64,000 bases of DNA from positions 620,001 through 684,000 of the forward strand of contig NC_012991.1 of NCBI RefSeq assembly GCF_000026365.1, given 5' to 3'. Made by a program: the position numbers and the translations under genes. Shown in pieces: positions 1 to 9,119 of this stretch. The notes below the pieces were generated by a model. That model made no database searches. It worked only from the letters and a program-made list of their open reading frames with translations, and was not told the DNA's origin. The DNA is from Zygosaccharomyces rouxii. Lineage: Eukaryota > Ascomycota > Saccharomycetes > Saccharomycetales > Saccharomycetaceae. Numbering within the stretch: position 1 is the first letter of the stretch; each line of letters opens with the position of its first letter.

Positions 1-662
1 TGACGCAAGCTGCTATTAACGGTTCTACTGGTGATGAGTTGCTAGTTCCCACATATCCAACAGATTCGTACTGTGACTCGTGTCTACTACACTTCCCAAA
101 ATCATCTACGAATGATATAAGGTCACTAAAAAGTAATATTGGTAGCCAATGCTTTGTTTCTACCCAATACAGTTCCATAAGGTATCAACTGTTAACGCAT
201 ATTATAAGAAGATCATTCTCCGAAGAGACTATGATTTACGATGGGATGCCCTTGGTATTCTACGATGATATCAGAGGTTTAAATTTAGTTATGGGGTTCA
301 AATTGAACGATGAAAATGCTAGAGGTAATGAGAGGAGGTACTGTATAATTTTCACTATTGATTCTAAGGATCACAAGTCCTCAATGAAACTATTATCAGA
401 GAACTGGAATTTTATTACTGGAGGTTTCGATAAAATGATAAAATACATTTGCAATTCACATCGACAGGAAATTGAAAGGCAGAATAATGTTAACGATGAG
501 AGGAGTAATTTTAATTTACTAGGTAGAACTTATCTAAGAGGTAATAAAGTGAAAGTGCCGAGAAATCTGGCGGAACTTACGCATGATGAGCTTTTATTTG
601 TTAGATTACACAAGTGGAATGCATATCTGTTGAATTCATGCATGAAAAGTCGAGTTGAATAA
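1..662 (+). CDS. LST7: Lst7, folliculin-like subunit of the Lst4-Lst7 GAP (5' end missing)
   Basis: This is the C-terminal ~219 codons of a folliculin-family protein. The frame is open from base 3 with no ATG inside the window before well-conserved sequence, so the start lies upstream. S. cerevisiae Lst7 is 242 residues, so roughly 20 are missing. Visible folliculin features are the early Cys-x2-Cys (YCDSC) and the block ending in ARGNERRYCIIFTID, which matches the folliculin core. In the family, Lst7 binds Lst4 at the vacuole and stimulates GTP hydrolysis by the Rag GTPase Gtr2, feeding amino-acid signals to TORC1. It is convergent with ADE13, about 100 bp apart. In S. cerevisiae LST7 (YGR057C) sits beside RSC1; here ADE13 lies between them, the unduplicated order. 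Confidence 0.85.
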   Translation, partial: TQAAINGSTGDELLVPTYPTDSYCDSCLLHFPKSSTNDIRSLKSNIGSQCFVSTQYSSIRYQLLTHIIRRSFSEETMIYDGMPLVFYDDIRGLNLVMGFKLNDENARGNERRYCIIFTIDSKDHKSSMKLLSENWNFITGGFDKMIKYICNSHRQEIERQNNVNDERSNFNLLGRTYLRGNKVKVPRNLAELTHDELLFVRLHKWNAYLLNSCMKSRVE

Positions 663-760
663 GTTATTTTGTTCATCTTTATCTTATTGGAAGGGTCAGT
701 TATGTAATGAAAGTAATGATAATATACATAAGTTCGATATCATTTTATCTTCTTTTGTGA

Positions 761-2209
761 TTAAACATTTAGTTTGACGTCAACATCATTAATGTGCTTT
801 TCAAAAGGTTGTAAAGCTTTCTTAACGTCTTTACCAACAAATTTCTCTACCTGTTGTGGTGCTCTACCGACAAATGTGGATGGGTTCAACAATGTTGCCA
901 ATTGGGTATGGATTGGTTTAAAGAATGGGTCATTCTTGACACGTTCGATCAGGTCGTTGTCACCACCTTCTTCCTTGACGACAGCGGCAGCTTGGTGAGA
1001 CAAGACTCTGATCTTTTCGTGGACTTCTTGTCTAGATGCACCCTTTTCTACCATTGCCATAATAATGTTTTCAGTAGCCATGAATGGCAATTCACTGTTG
1101 ATTCTTCTTTCAATAACCTTTGGGTAAACCACCATACCAGAAGAAATGTTCAATAGAGTAGACAAAAGAATATCGGCGGTTAAAAACGCACTTGGTAGAG
1201 AGATTCTTCTAATGGCGGAATCATCTAAAGTTCTTTCAAACCATTGCACTGAAGCAGTTTGTACAGCATCGTTGAAAAGAGATCCCATGTGTCTTGCCAA
1301 TGAACAAACACGTTCACAACGCATTGGGTTTCTCTTGTAGGCCATAGCAGAAGAACCAATTTGGGTCTTCTCAAATGGTTCTTCCACTTCTTTCAAGTTA
1401 GCCAATAATCTAATATCAGTGGCCATCTTATGAGCAGTGGCAGCAAACGATGCAAGAGGAGCCAACACATCAATGTCGATTTTTCTGGAGTAAGTTTGAC
1501 CTGTTACTGGGTAAACAGTTTCAAAGCCCAGTAGTTCAGTGACCCTTTGGTCTAGCTCCTCCACTTTGTCGTGGTTTCCGTGGAACAAGGCCAAGAAAGA
1601 TGCCTGAGTACCTGTAGTACCCTTAACACCACGTAATCCAATATCGTTTCTAGCTCTGTCGAAATTTCTCAAATCCCAGAGTAAATCTTGAATCCAAAGT
1701 GTAACTCTTTTACCCAAAGTTGTCAGTTGGGCTGGTTGGAAATGAGTCCAACCAAGAACTGGAACATCCTTATAATTTAGGGCAAATTTAGATAATCTGT
1801 CAATAACATTAATCAATTTGGGGATTATAACATCGTAAGCATCTCTCAAAAAGATCAAGTCGGCATTATCAGTGACGAAGCAAGACGTAGCCCCTAAATG
1901 GATGATACCAGCGGCAGCTGGACAAGTTTCACCAAAGGTATGAACATGAGCCATAACATCATGTCTAACAATAGCTTCTTGAGCAGATGCCTGTGCAATT
2001 TCCTCATCGGTGATAGTCAAATGTTCCTTCATTTCAGCAATAGCTTTATCAGTAATGACATCAAGGCCTAATTCCTTTTCAGCAATGGCTAAGTTAAGCC
2101 ATAAGTTCCTCCATGTCGAGAATCTGTTTCTCATGGAGAAGATTCCTGACATCTCTTTGGAGGCATAACGAGCTGACAATGGTGTTAAGTACTTGTCGAA
2201 ATCAGACAT
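761..2209 (-). CDS. ADE13: Adenylosuccinate lyase
   Basis: This 482-residue protein has the same length as S. cerevisiae Ade13. It catalyses two steps of purine synthesis: SAICAR to AICAR plus fumarate, and adenylosuccinate to AMP plus fumarate. The fumarase/argininosuccinase signature [10 protein letters not shown] is at residues about 286-295, and the catalytic-region histidines lie in [10 protein letters not shown] (from residue 88) and GWTHFQPAQ (His156). It is cytosolic and homotetrameric in the family. The start ATG is followed immediately by sequence matching the family N-terminus. It is transcribed in tandem after RSC1/2, with 267 bp between. A TGACTC (Bas1/Gcn4 core) at 2483-2488 overlaps the end of the RSC gene and could act on ADE13, but this is weak. 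Confidence 0.97.
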   Translation of the reverse strand: MSDFDKYLTPLSARYASKEMSGIFSMRNRFSTWRNLWLNLAIAEKELGLDVITDKAIAEMKEHLTITDEEIAQASAQEAIVRHDVMAHVHTFGETCPAAAGIIHLGATSCFVTDNADLIFLRDAYDVIIPKLINVIDRLSKFALNYKDVPVLGWTHFQPAQLTTLGKRVTLWIQDLLWDLRNFDRARNDIGLRGVKGTTGTQASFLALFHGNHDKVEELDQRVTELLGFETVYPVTGQTYSRKIDIDVLAPLASFAATAHKMATDIRLLANLKEVEEPFEKTQIGSSAMAYKRNPMRCERVCSLARHMGSLFNDAVQTASVQWFERTLDDSAIRRISLPSAFLTADILLSTLLNISSGMVVYPKVIERRINSELPFMATENIIMAMVEKGASRQEVHEKIRVLSHQAAAVVKEEGGDNDLIERVKNDPFFKPIHTQLATLLNPSTFVGRAPQQVEKFVGKDVKKALQPFEKHINDVDVKLNV

Positions 2210-2476
2210 GGTTTGTATATCACTTTTCTAGTTTGCAGTAGTAGTGGTAATAGAGAAGTAGAAGTCTTTAGGATTCCTTCGATGTTTTTTCAAGTAACCT
2301 TCTAAATGCTTTAAATATCTCAACAAGATAAGTAATTTGAAAAATGAATACAAGGTTTAGACTAATCACAGTAAAATTAATTTCTACATGCCAATATATA
2401 TTACAACTCTCCGAGATTATTGTTTCAATTACATTATATATGAAAGGACCTTTGCTTATAATTATTCCAATTTTTT

Positions 2477-5167
2477 TCAATCTGACTCCGCTGAGAGCTT
2501 GTCACGCGATGCCAGCTTAAAGGCCATAAACTTTGCTGAAGGTCGCAGACCAAGTGGATAAGAATCTGGTAAAGTTTGTGTTTCATTCTCTTCATCACTA
2601 TCGTCCTCACTAAAGCTGTAGTTATCTTCATCCTCCACAAAGCCATTTCCTTGTTGGTCAACACCATTATGGTGAGCGTCTTGACTCTGTGCGGTGGCAT
2701 CCATTTCATCAGCCGGTTCTTCGACTACTTCATAGTCCAAATCCAGCTTAGGTCTCTTGTTGATGTTCTTAGAAAACCATCTATTTAATGAAGGCTGAAG
2801 CCTTTCATCACCAGAGTTTAACAAACGCTCTTCAATGGCAACGCTTGGTCCCTTAAACCATAAAACTTCACCTTTGTTACGTTTCTTACGAGGAACTTGT
2901 TCTTTACCCAGTCTTCTCACTTGGCTAGCGTAATCAGTACGTTGCAATACATCTACGTTTTTCGTTATCGACACGGGAAGCACGTATGCGCTGGGGGAAT
3001 CCACAGATATGTGACCTAAACTGTTTCTTGAGGCCTGTGCTGCCAAGTTGTTCACAACAGTGGTTAGATTATAACCTGAAGCTTGCGATCTCTTATGTTG
3101 TTGTTGCTGTTGGAATTGTAATTGTTGTTTGTTCAACTGGTGTTGTTTAAGACCTTGGACTGTAAGTTGTTGACCAGGGACCAAGCCAGTAGGAGTAATT
3201 AAGTTGGGACTTGGTGAACCGATAACATCAGCATTGACAGAACCTGGAGTAGCACCACCCAAAGGTGGAGTGTATACCCCATTTCTCAAAGAGTTCAGAC
3301 CTGATATCGATTTGCTCTGCTTCAAAGATGCCAATCTTTGACTTGTTTGGCCCGTTTTTGGCAATGCTGTAGCGGTTTGAGTATTCGTGATAATAGTACC
3401 AGTCTCGAAATCGATTCTACCTTCTTCAGGTGGATCGCCGGGTCTCACGATATAGCGAGGACAGTCATCAGACGAAGAATATTCACCAAGATCATCACGT
3501 TCCAATTTGGGTCCCAGATAAACACCACCGATTAAAGGTGGCGCATTGACCGCACCTTCGGTAGGTTGTGGCATTGGATCGTCGTAGGTAGCATTTGGTG
3601 GCAGTAAATTCTTCAATGGCGATGGATATTTCAAAAATTTTCTTCCGTTAACAGGGATTGTATTTTCATCCTGATCACGAATCTCCTCAGGTAGACAGGC
3701 CTTCCAGGTTCTAATTTTATTGAAGATTTTATCAGCTTCGTTGTATCTGAACTCACATACAAAGAGGGGACCTTCTAGTTTAACATCTGGATCTCCTCTT
3801 TGATATCTTGTAAAATGAACCACATAACATTTACCAACAAGTTCTTCCACTAGATGATCTCTGTACTGACCCGATTTAACTACCTCGTTCTTGTAAAATA
3901 GTCTATCCACCCTATGAACGGTTTGTTCCGGCCTCAAATACCAACAAGCGTTCAACCATCTTCTGCCATCACTAGTACTCCAAAGTCTAAAGATTTGCGC
4001 CACTGTAGGTTTTGTAGCATCGTTCGGATTTTCTAAGAGTACCCAATCACCAATTCGATAAGTATTACCGTTAACCTCGACTTCATCCATTGGATATCTC
4101 AATTCACCCTCTGGCATGTAATCTCGATCTGGCTTCGACAGTTCGTGACGTACTAGAGCATTATACTTCTTTTCCAACATAGCGGCTTTTTTCAAAGCTT
4201 GCGGTTCAGTACGATTGTACAGTCTATAATTCGTTAGCATTAATTGGAAATCATTTTGGAACGTTTGAAAATCCTTGTATTTGCGAGTTTTCACCCTCTT
4301 TCTAATATCTTCGAGGCAAACTGGGTTTGAAATAACCGTGTAGTATCTTGGTTCTCTTAACTCATCTGGTAATCTTTCAAACGGTAAGGTTAAAGGTTCA
4401 TTATCATCATCAATTTCCTTCTTCAACATTTTAATTACATTTTTAATCCTTTGCACATACGGTAGATCGATAACTGGTGGTCTACCTCTTCTCATATGAG
4501 TTCTCTGCTGTTGGTGACGACCGTACAGAGGTTTAGGAGTGCCAGACTGAGATCTACCACCTTGATAAGACTGCGATGCATTTTGCATTCCTCTATGCAA
4601 CGTTAACCTTAGTTGTGGCATTGATCTTCTGCCACCGCCCTCAGAATAATCTTCGTCGTCCTGACCGTCAACTTCGTCATCATCTTCTGTTTTAGTCTTC
4701 ATTCTGAGTTTACTTGGAGGCGGTTGTGGTATTTCTGGCGGCGTAATACCTTGAGCTTTCATACTCTCGATTTCATCTGGTAGAGGGCCCAAATATGGAT
4801 ACTCCACCTCGGGATAGTATTCTTGTAGTTTTGGCACCAACTTTTCCTTTGAATACGCCTCTAAAATTCCTGCATATTTGTAAATCGCAGATTCTTTGGT
4901 ATTATAAGTCTTGGCATTCCATGGGATCTGCACCACATCGTTGATGAAACTCTGAGCATCCGTATAGTGGGGAACTCTTTTCTTCAAAGTGTTCAATGAA
5001 ACCGGATTTCTGATCAAAGCGTAATAATCGGGATATTCCTTCTTTGGGGGTAAAACGTTAAATATAGGATAAATTTCCAATCCGTTTTCTTCCTTTAACG
5101 TAAACAGCGCTTCATACTCAGCCCGTATTCTTGACTGCAGTTCTTTAAGACTGTCTGCTTCAGACAT
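2477..5167 (-). CDS. RSC1/RSC2: RSC chromatin-remodelling subunit Rsc1/Rsc2
   Basis: This 896-residue protein is the single ancestor-type copy of the S. cerevisiae WGD pair RSC1 (928 aa) and RSC2 (889 aa). Domains in order: bromodomain 1 (about 10-115, with the acetyl-lysine-binding Asn region WNAKTYN), an AT-hook (MRRGRPP, about 225-231), bromodomain 2 (about 240-345) and a BAH domain (about 365-490, from YRIGDWVLLENPND). The rest is low-complexity, with a Q-rich stretch near 690 and an acidic tail. It is a nuclear subunit of the RSC ATP-dependent remodeller that slides nucleosomes at promoters. Synteny supports both paralogues at once: MUP1 and LST7 flank RSC1, and ADE13 is near RSC2. It is divergent from the sirtuin gene across 531 bp. 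Confidence 0.95.
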   Translation of the reverse strand: MSEADSLKELQSRIRAEYEALFTLKEENGLEIYPIFNVLPPKKEYPDYYALIRNPVSLNTLKKRVPHYTDAQSFINDVVQIPWNAKTYNTKESAIYKYAGILEAYSKEKLVPKLQEYYPEVEYPYLGPLPDEIESMKAQGITPPEIPQPPPSKLRMKTKTEDDDEVDGQDDEDYSEGGGRRSMPQLRLTLHRGMQNASQSYQGGRSQSGTPKPLYGRHQQQRTHMRRGRPPVIDLPYVQRIKNVIKMLKKEIDDDNEPLTLPFERLPDELREPRYYTVISNPVCLEDIRKRVKTRKYKDFQTFQNDFQLMLTNYRLYNRTEPQALKKAAMLEKKYNALVRHELSKPDRDYMPEGELRYPMDEVEVNGNTYRIGDWVLLENPNDATKPTVAQIFRLWSTSDGRRWLNACWYLRPEQTVHRVDRLFYKNEVVKSGQYRDHLVEELVGKCYVVHFTRYQRGDPDVKLEGPLFVCEFRYNEADKIFNKIRTWKACLPEEIRDQDENTIPVNGRKFLKYPSPLKNLLPPNATYDDPMPQPTEGAVNAPPLIGGVYLGPKLERDDLGEYSSSDDCPRYIVRPGDPPEEGRIDFETGTIITNTQTATALPKTGQTSQRLASLKQSKSISGLNSLRNGVYTPPLGGATPGSVNADVIGSPSPNLITPTGLVPGQQLTVQGLKQHQLNKQQLQFQQQQQHKRSQASGYNLTTVVNNLAAQASRNSLGHISVDSPSAYVLPVSITKNVDVLQRTDYASQVRRLGKEQVPRKKRNKGEVLWFKGPSVAIEERLLNSGDERLQPSLNRWFSKNINKRPKLDLDYEVVEEPADEMDATAQSQDAHHNGVDQQGNGFVEDEDNYSFSEDDSDEENETQTLPDSYPLGLRPSAKFMAFKLASRDKLSAESD

Positions 5168-5423
5168 TGTTGCTGAAAGGGTGGCAATCCTACTTTAACA
5201 ACTTAACGAATGTAAAACTCAATGGAGATCTTTTCTCAATTCTTCTCTCTCTCTGATCACTGTTCGTGATTTAGTCGTCTATCTCTTCCCTTTATTTTTC
5301 TCTATTTTCCTGATACACTGATAATACTATTATTTTCAATTCCTTATAGTTTGTATCTACATGTAGCTGGTTCGCCATTTTTTTTTTTTTTTCTCTGATA
5401 ATTTTTTCACGACAATTGCAGTC

Positions 5424-5430
5424 CGGGTAA
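5424..5430 (+). promoter_or_regulatory. Reb1-type site
   Basis: CGGGTAA is the exact Reb1 core, between the divergent RSC1/2 and sirtuin genes. Reb1 is a general regulatory factor that creates nucleosome-free regions in yeasts. Assignment is by motif only. Confidence 0.5.
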
Positions 5431-5450
5431 CATTTTAGTCATATTTCAAG

Positions 5451-5458
5451 GTCACGTG
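5451..5458 (+). promoter_or_regulatory. Cbf1-type E-box
   Basis: GTCACGTG matches the full RTCACRTG Cbf1 consensus, about 240 bp upstream of the sirtuin start. The nearest genes are not sulfur genes, so it may act as a general promoter element. Assignment is by motif only. Confidence 0.45.
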
Positions 5459-5698
5459 TAATTGGATAACCTACCAGGAGCTGGTAATAGCGTAGTAGGT
5501 AATCAAGATAATGAGTAAGGTGCCTGCATATGGGCTATCTGTATCTTATGTATCAATACCGTATCAATGCGCGGCTTTACTTCTTTCAAATGTTTCTGTA
5601 TACCGCTTTTCCTACGCTATCGCCTTGAAGCGACGAATATTTGAGCAGGTAGACCTCTGATAATTGGCAAGTACAACTTTGGCCTTGGACGCCGAGAT

Positions 5699-6736
5699 AT
5701 GTCAGATGAAAGCTCTCAAGATGATGAATTGATTGATGATCCTCAATTGAAATCATTTCATACTTATCTAAAACAATGTCGTAAGATTTTATGTGTTGTA
5801 GGTGCAGGTCTGTCACAATCATCGGGAATCCCCACATATCAATTGCAGAGAGGTACTTGGAAGGGTTATACGTCAATTGATTTAGCAACACCTGAAGCAT
5901 TTCAAACAAATCCAGGTTTAGTCTGGTTATTTTATTCCAATAGAAGGTATATCGCTATGAAAGCTAGACCAAATGAAGGACATTTTGCACTGGCGGAGTT
6001 AGCTAAAAGGATGAAAGAGAGACGCAGAGAAGCCTTTGTTGTAACACAAAATGTGGATGGATTACATCAGAGAGCAGGTCAAGAGGATGCAGACCTTTGT
6101 GAATTACATGGTAGCCTTTTCCAACTCCGATGTACCTCTTTCTTTTGTACTTATAAGGGTAAGAATACTAAGGATTTATTCTTAACACCCACTCTAAGGG
6201 AATTCACTCCAAGAGATGTTGGCGTTAAAAGACGATTGAGAGATCAATTACCCACACTAGGTAAGCGTCGAAAGAAATCAAGTACACCGATACAAAAAAA
6301 AGAATACGTGGAAAATGAAGACAGTGTAAGTTCATCAGATTTTGATCCCTTACCAGAGATTAAAGAAGAAAATTTACCACATTGCCCCGTGTGCCACGAA
6401 GGATTGTTGAGACCAGGTATTGTTTGGTTTGGTGAGCCTTTGCCGCTAATGGATATGGTCAAAGTGGACGAATTTTTTGCGCCACAAGAGGAGGGCGCTA
6501 ATGATCATATCGATTTAGTTCTTGTGATTGGAACAAGCGGTAAAGTTTGGCCAGCAATGGGTTACGTAGAAAGATGTAAACAAAATGGTGGACGTGTTGC
6601 AATTTTTAATACACATATTGAGGATAAGGATAAGGTGCGAAAAGACAGAACGGTCTGGGGATTCGAAGGTGAAGCGTCAGAATGGTTACCAAGGGCATTG
6701 GAACCATTCATAGGTAAACAATTCAAAAGATCGTAA
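5699..6736 (+). CDS. Class III (SIRT5/CobB-like) sirtuin, NAD-dependent lysine deacylase
   Basis: This 345-residue sirtuin resembles SIRT5/CobB, not Sir2 or Hst1-4. Visible: NAD loop GAGLSQSSGIPTY (35-47); WKGY...LATPEAF (54-68); the class III Tyr-x-x-Arg pair Y79/R82 (YSNR), which in SIRT5 binds succinyl/malonyl groups; TQNVDGLH (116-123); catalytic His137 in HGSLF; zinc Cys145, Cys150, Cys229, Cys232; LLRPGIVWFGE (236-246); GTS (278-280). Odd points: the usual Arg after GIPTF/Y (Arg71 in SIRT5) is Gln48; the first zinc pair is spaced C-x4-C; and a 70-80 residue insertion contains a Lys/Arg-rich patch (177-193) resembling a nuclear signal. No obvious mitochondrial presequence is seen. S. cerevisiae has no class III sirtuin and nothing between RSC1 and MUP1. 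Desuccinylase or demalonylase activity is inference. Confidence 0.9.
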   Translation: MSDESSQDDELIDDPQLKSFHTYLKQCRKILCVVGAGLSQSSGIPTYQLQRGTWKGYTSIDLATPEAFQTNPGLVWLFYSNRRYIAMKARPNEGHFALAELAKRMKERRREAFVVTQNVDGLHQRAGQEDADLCELHGSLFQLRCTSFFCTYKGKNTKDLFLTPTLREFTPRDVGVKRRLRDQLPTLGKRRKKSSTPIQKKEYVENEDSVSSSDFDPLPEIKEENLPHCPVCHEGLLRPGIVWFGEPLPLMDMVKVDEFFAPQEEGANDHIDLVLVIGTSGKVWPAMGYVERCKQNGGRVAIFNTHIEDKDKVRKDRTVWGFEGEASEWLPRALEPFIGKQFKRS

Positions 6737-6819
6737 AAATGAATATGAAAAAGACCAGATTTAAGCTCAATACCTATTATACATAATTTTTATAAGTCAT
6801 CACGGAATTTACATTTCCC

Positions 6820-8556
6820 TCAAAAAGAGTCTCGTACGAATTGTGTTTGAGTGGCTTTGAACCCTTCTTTTGAGTTGATGTCGTCCAACGTTTCTATTAC
6901 TTGCTCACTGTTACTAGTATTAGTGGTGGCATCCAAATCATCATCGGAGAATGGCTTGTCGTCATAAGATTTGATGATCTTCGTTCTCCAGAATCCATCA
7001 TCGCCCAGTTCTTCCTTGATGTCGAGGGAGTAATGACCAAGTTTTGGTAGTACTCTGGCGAATAGGAGCCAGTAACATCCACCAAACGCAAAGATTGCCC
7101 ATGCAACCACACAGTGAATCCAATATGGCAAACTGTTGTAAACGGATTGTCCATTAGTTGGTGGGACATAAGGTGCGACGATTAAGTATGCATTCGCTAG
7201 GGAGAAGAAGCCTGCGATCCAGACACCTGCCTTAATTGGTGGGTTCCATTCCAACTTACCTTGCTTTGCCTGCCAGTGGATCCAAATCAAACCGGTTGAA
7301 ATAACGAAATTGATAATGTTCATTGGATAGGAAATCAAATTTAGGACAAAATTGTAAGCATCACCTGGTGGTGGAGCAAGAATGGTCACCATACAAACAA
7401 GAAAATGTTGAAATAGACCAACCATTGGTGTATTGAATGGTTTTGAAGATGCAAATAGATTGGGGAAAGGTAATATACCTTCTCTACCCAACTGTTGGAT
7501 AATTCTACCCTGTGAAAAAATAACAGATAGAACGTTACCTAAAGCACTCAATCCCACGAATGCGGCGGCAACCTCTCTACCTTTACCATGGAAAATAATA
7601 TCAAAATAATCTGCCGCTAACACCAGTTTAGAAGAGATCAATTTTTCTTTGGGGACCACTGCAAAATAAGAAATGTTGACGAAGATGTAAAGAATGGCAA
7701 TTGTAATTAAGGATACGGGACCTGCAATCTTCAAAGTTCTTACCGGGTTCTTAACTTCACCAAGAGCGTAGTTGACATTTGAATAGCCGACAAATGACCA
7801 GATCACGTTGTAAAGAGCATTGACAACACCATATGCAGAGGCATTCTCAGTACCTTCAAATGCATTTTTTAGATTATTCGTATGATGACCATGGTTAGTA
7901 CCACCTGCCAACGCAACCCAACCACTGACTGCAATGAAAATCACAATACCAACTTTAATAACACCCAAAATGTTTTGTAAATAAAGTCCCACTTTAACAT
8001 TTATAAAATTAACCGCAAAGGCAAAGAAAATGACAGCAACACCGATACCTCTTTGGTTCCATTCGGTAATCTTTGCATCACCGGCAGTTAGAAACATGAC
8101 GGCAGTATTGATCGAATTACCAGCGGCCCAACCTAGAAAGAAAACGTATGCCGCATACATGCTGGTAACCAAGAATCTTGGTTTTTTAAAGATAAACTCC
8201 AAATAGTTCTTTTCACCACCATTTTTAGGAATTGCCGTACCATATTCCATATACACATAAAGGCCCGCTAATGAGATAATCCCACCAATCACCCACATGA
8301 TCAGCGCTAGACCTACAGACCCACATAATGTGTAGATCTCTGAAGATGTAGCAAAAACACCAGTACCAAGCATACGGTTACTGATCAGAAAAATACTCGA
8401 TATTATACCAAGCTGCTTCTTATTCTTATCTAATTGGTTCACAAACTGGCCATCTTCACCAAGTTCTTCGGTCTCTTCTTCATATCCTTCCTGGTTACTC
8501 TTCCAAAGATTCCTGATATCAAAGGCTGACACAACCTTCTCTCTGATGTCTATCAT
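6820..8556 (-). CDS. MUP1: High-affinity methionine permease Mup1
   Basis: This 578-residue, multi-spanning amino-acid permease of the LAT-like branch compares with 574 residues in S. cerevisiae Mup1. The first membrane segments contain the family motifs NRMLGTGVFATSSEIY and MEYGTAIPKNGGEKNYLEF. About twelve hydrophobic segments can be counted between residues about 50 and 500, with hydrophilic cytosolic ends. The Lys-rich N-terminus is where Mup1 is ubiquitinated for endocytosis in S. cerevisiae. It imports methionine and cysteine at the plasma membrane. MUP1 neighbours RSC1 in S. cerevisiae as well, except for the sirtuin inserted here. The upstream region has a perfect Met31/32-type site (8840-8848), consistent with induction by methionine limitation. 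Confidence 0.95.
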   Translation of the reverse strand: MIDIREKVVSAFDIRNLWKSNQEGYEEETEELGEDGQFVNQLDKNKKQLGIISSIFLISNRMLGTGVFATSSEIYTLCGSVGLALIMWVIGGIISLAGLYVYMEYGTAIPKNGGEKNYLEFIFKKPRFLVTSMYAAYVFFLGWAAGNSINTAVMFLTAGDAKITEWNQRGIGVAVIFFAFAVNFINVKVGLYLQNILGVIKVGIVIFIAVSGWVALAGGTNHGHHTNNLKNAFEGTENASAYGVVNALYNVIWSFVGYSNVNYALGEVKNPVRTLKIAGPVSLITIAILYIFVNISYFAVVPKEKLISSKLVLAADYFDIIFHGKGREVAAAFVGLSALGNVLSVIFSQGRIIQQLGREGILPFPNLFASSKPFNTPMVGLFQHFLVCMVTILAPPPGDAYNFVLNLISYPMNIINFVISTGLIWIHWQAKQGKLEWNPPIKAGVWIAGFFSLANAYLIVAPYVPPTNGQSVYNSLPYWIHCVVAWAIFAFGGCYWLLFARVLPKLGHYSLDIKEELGDDGFWRTKIIKSYDDKPFSDDDLDATTNTSNSEQVIETLDDINSKEGFKATQTQFVRDSF

Positions 8557-8839
8557 TGTGCGTAAAAGTTTGATCCTCCACGCCTTCTAAAGAAACTGAG
8601 TACTGTTCTCAACTATTGTTCCCACATCGTTAAAATATCACAACAATATTTCATGAGTTTATATAATTTGATGTACTCGTCAATCACATTCTATTGCCAA
8701 CATTTGTCTCGAGAACTATTACTAACTGTACCAGCACAGTATTGAACTACCTAGCGCCATAGTTTGGTTCATTGAAGGGTTGTGGCTTCAAACCTCGTGG
8801 ACATTGCACCTTTGGCCTTTAATACTACGAGAACTCCGT

Positions 8840-8848
8840 AAACTGTGG
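8840..8848 (+). promoter_or_regulatory. Met31/Met32-type site in MUP1 promoter
   Basis: AAACTGTGG is the exact core bound by the zinc-finger proteins Met31 and Met32, which recruit Met4 to sulfur genes. It lies about 285 bp upstream of the MUP1 start. No CACGTG was seen in the same interval. Confidence 0.6.
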
Positions 8849-8877
8849 ATACCTTCTCTCTTGAGTTGTTGGTGAAA

Positions 8878-8929
8878 TAGTGCCGTGTGTCCTTGTATGT
8901 GTGCCCTTGGGGAAGGACATACGGCACTA
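8878..8929. repeat. Long inverted repeat, 17-bp arms, 18-bp spacer
   Basis: The left arm at 8878-8894 and right arm at 8913-8929 are complementary at 16 of 17 positions; the exception is a G-T pair, which would be a wobble in plus-strand RNA. The 18-bp spacer contains CCCTTGGGG, which could add a small inner hairpin. It lies about 320-370 bp upstream of MUP1 and 190 bp past the eIF2A stop. Function unknown. Confidence 0.85.
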
Positions 8930-9119
8930 ATGAAAAGAAGAAAAGAAGGCGCGATGAACCATCGATGTGTCAAAAAAGCCGTGCAGGGTACTAAGTAGGC
9001 GTATTCGCTTTAGAATATTCTAAATACACGAAGAATAAGAATATGGTAACACTTTTCTTTTTAATTATGTAAATCTATTTGAGTATAGTGTATTATTTTC
9101 TATATTGTTTTCAATGAGA

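Larger units (their letters stand above)
5168..5698. other. Divergent promoter region, RSC1/2 and sirtuin
   Basis: 531 bp with no supported gene. It contains a T-tract near 5380-5392, a Reb1-type site (CGGGTAA, 5424-5430), a Cbf1 E-box (GTCACGTG, 5451-5458) and a small inverted repeat (ACCAG-GAG-CTGGT, 5473-5485). A minus-strand open frame overlapping the sirtuin start (5586-5909) is a shadow. Confidence 0.7.
8557..9119. other. Intergenic region upstream of MUP1, with hairpins
   Basis: 563 bp between the tandem genes eIF2A and MUP1, with no supported gene. It holds a Met31/32-type site (8840-8848), an inverted repeat with 6-bp arms (8772-8791) and a much stronger one with 17-bp arms (8878-8929). 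A 61-codon minus-strand frame (8788-8973) spans the hairpin and looks accidental. Confidence 0.7.

Noticed and set aside
5586..5909. 107-codon minus-strand frame over the sirtuin start
   Set aside because: Antisense shadow of the conserved sirtuin NAD-binding region, no family match.
8788..8973. 61-codon frame over the MUP1-upstream hairpin
   Set aside because: Runs straight through both hairpin arms, no homology; unlikely to be coding.
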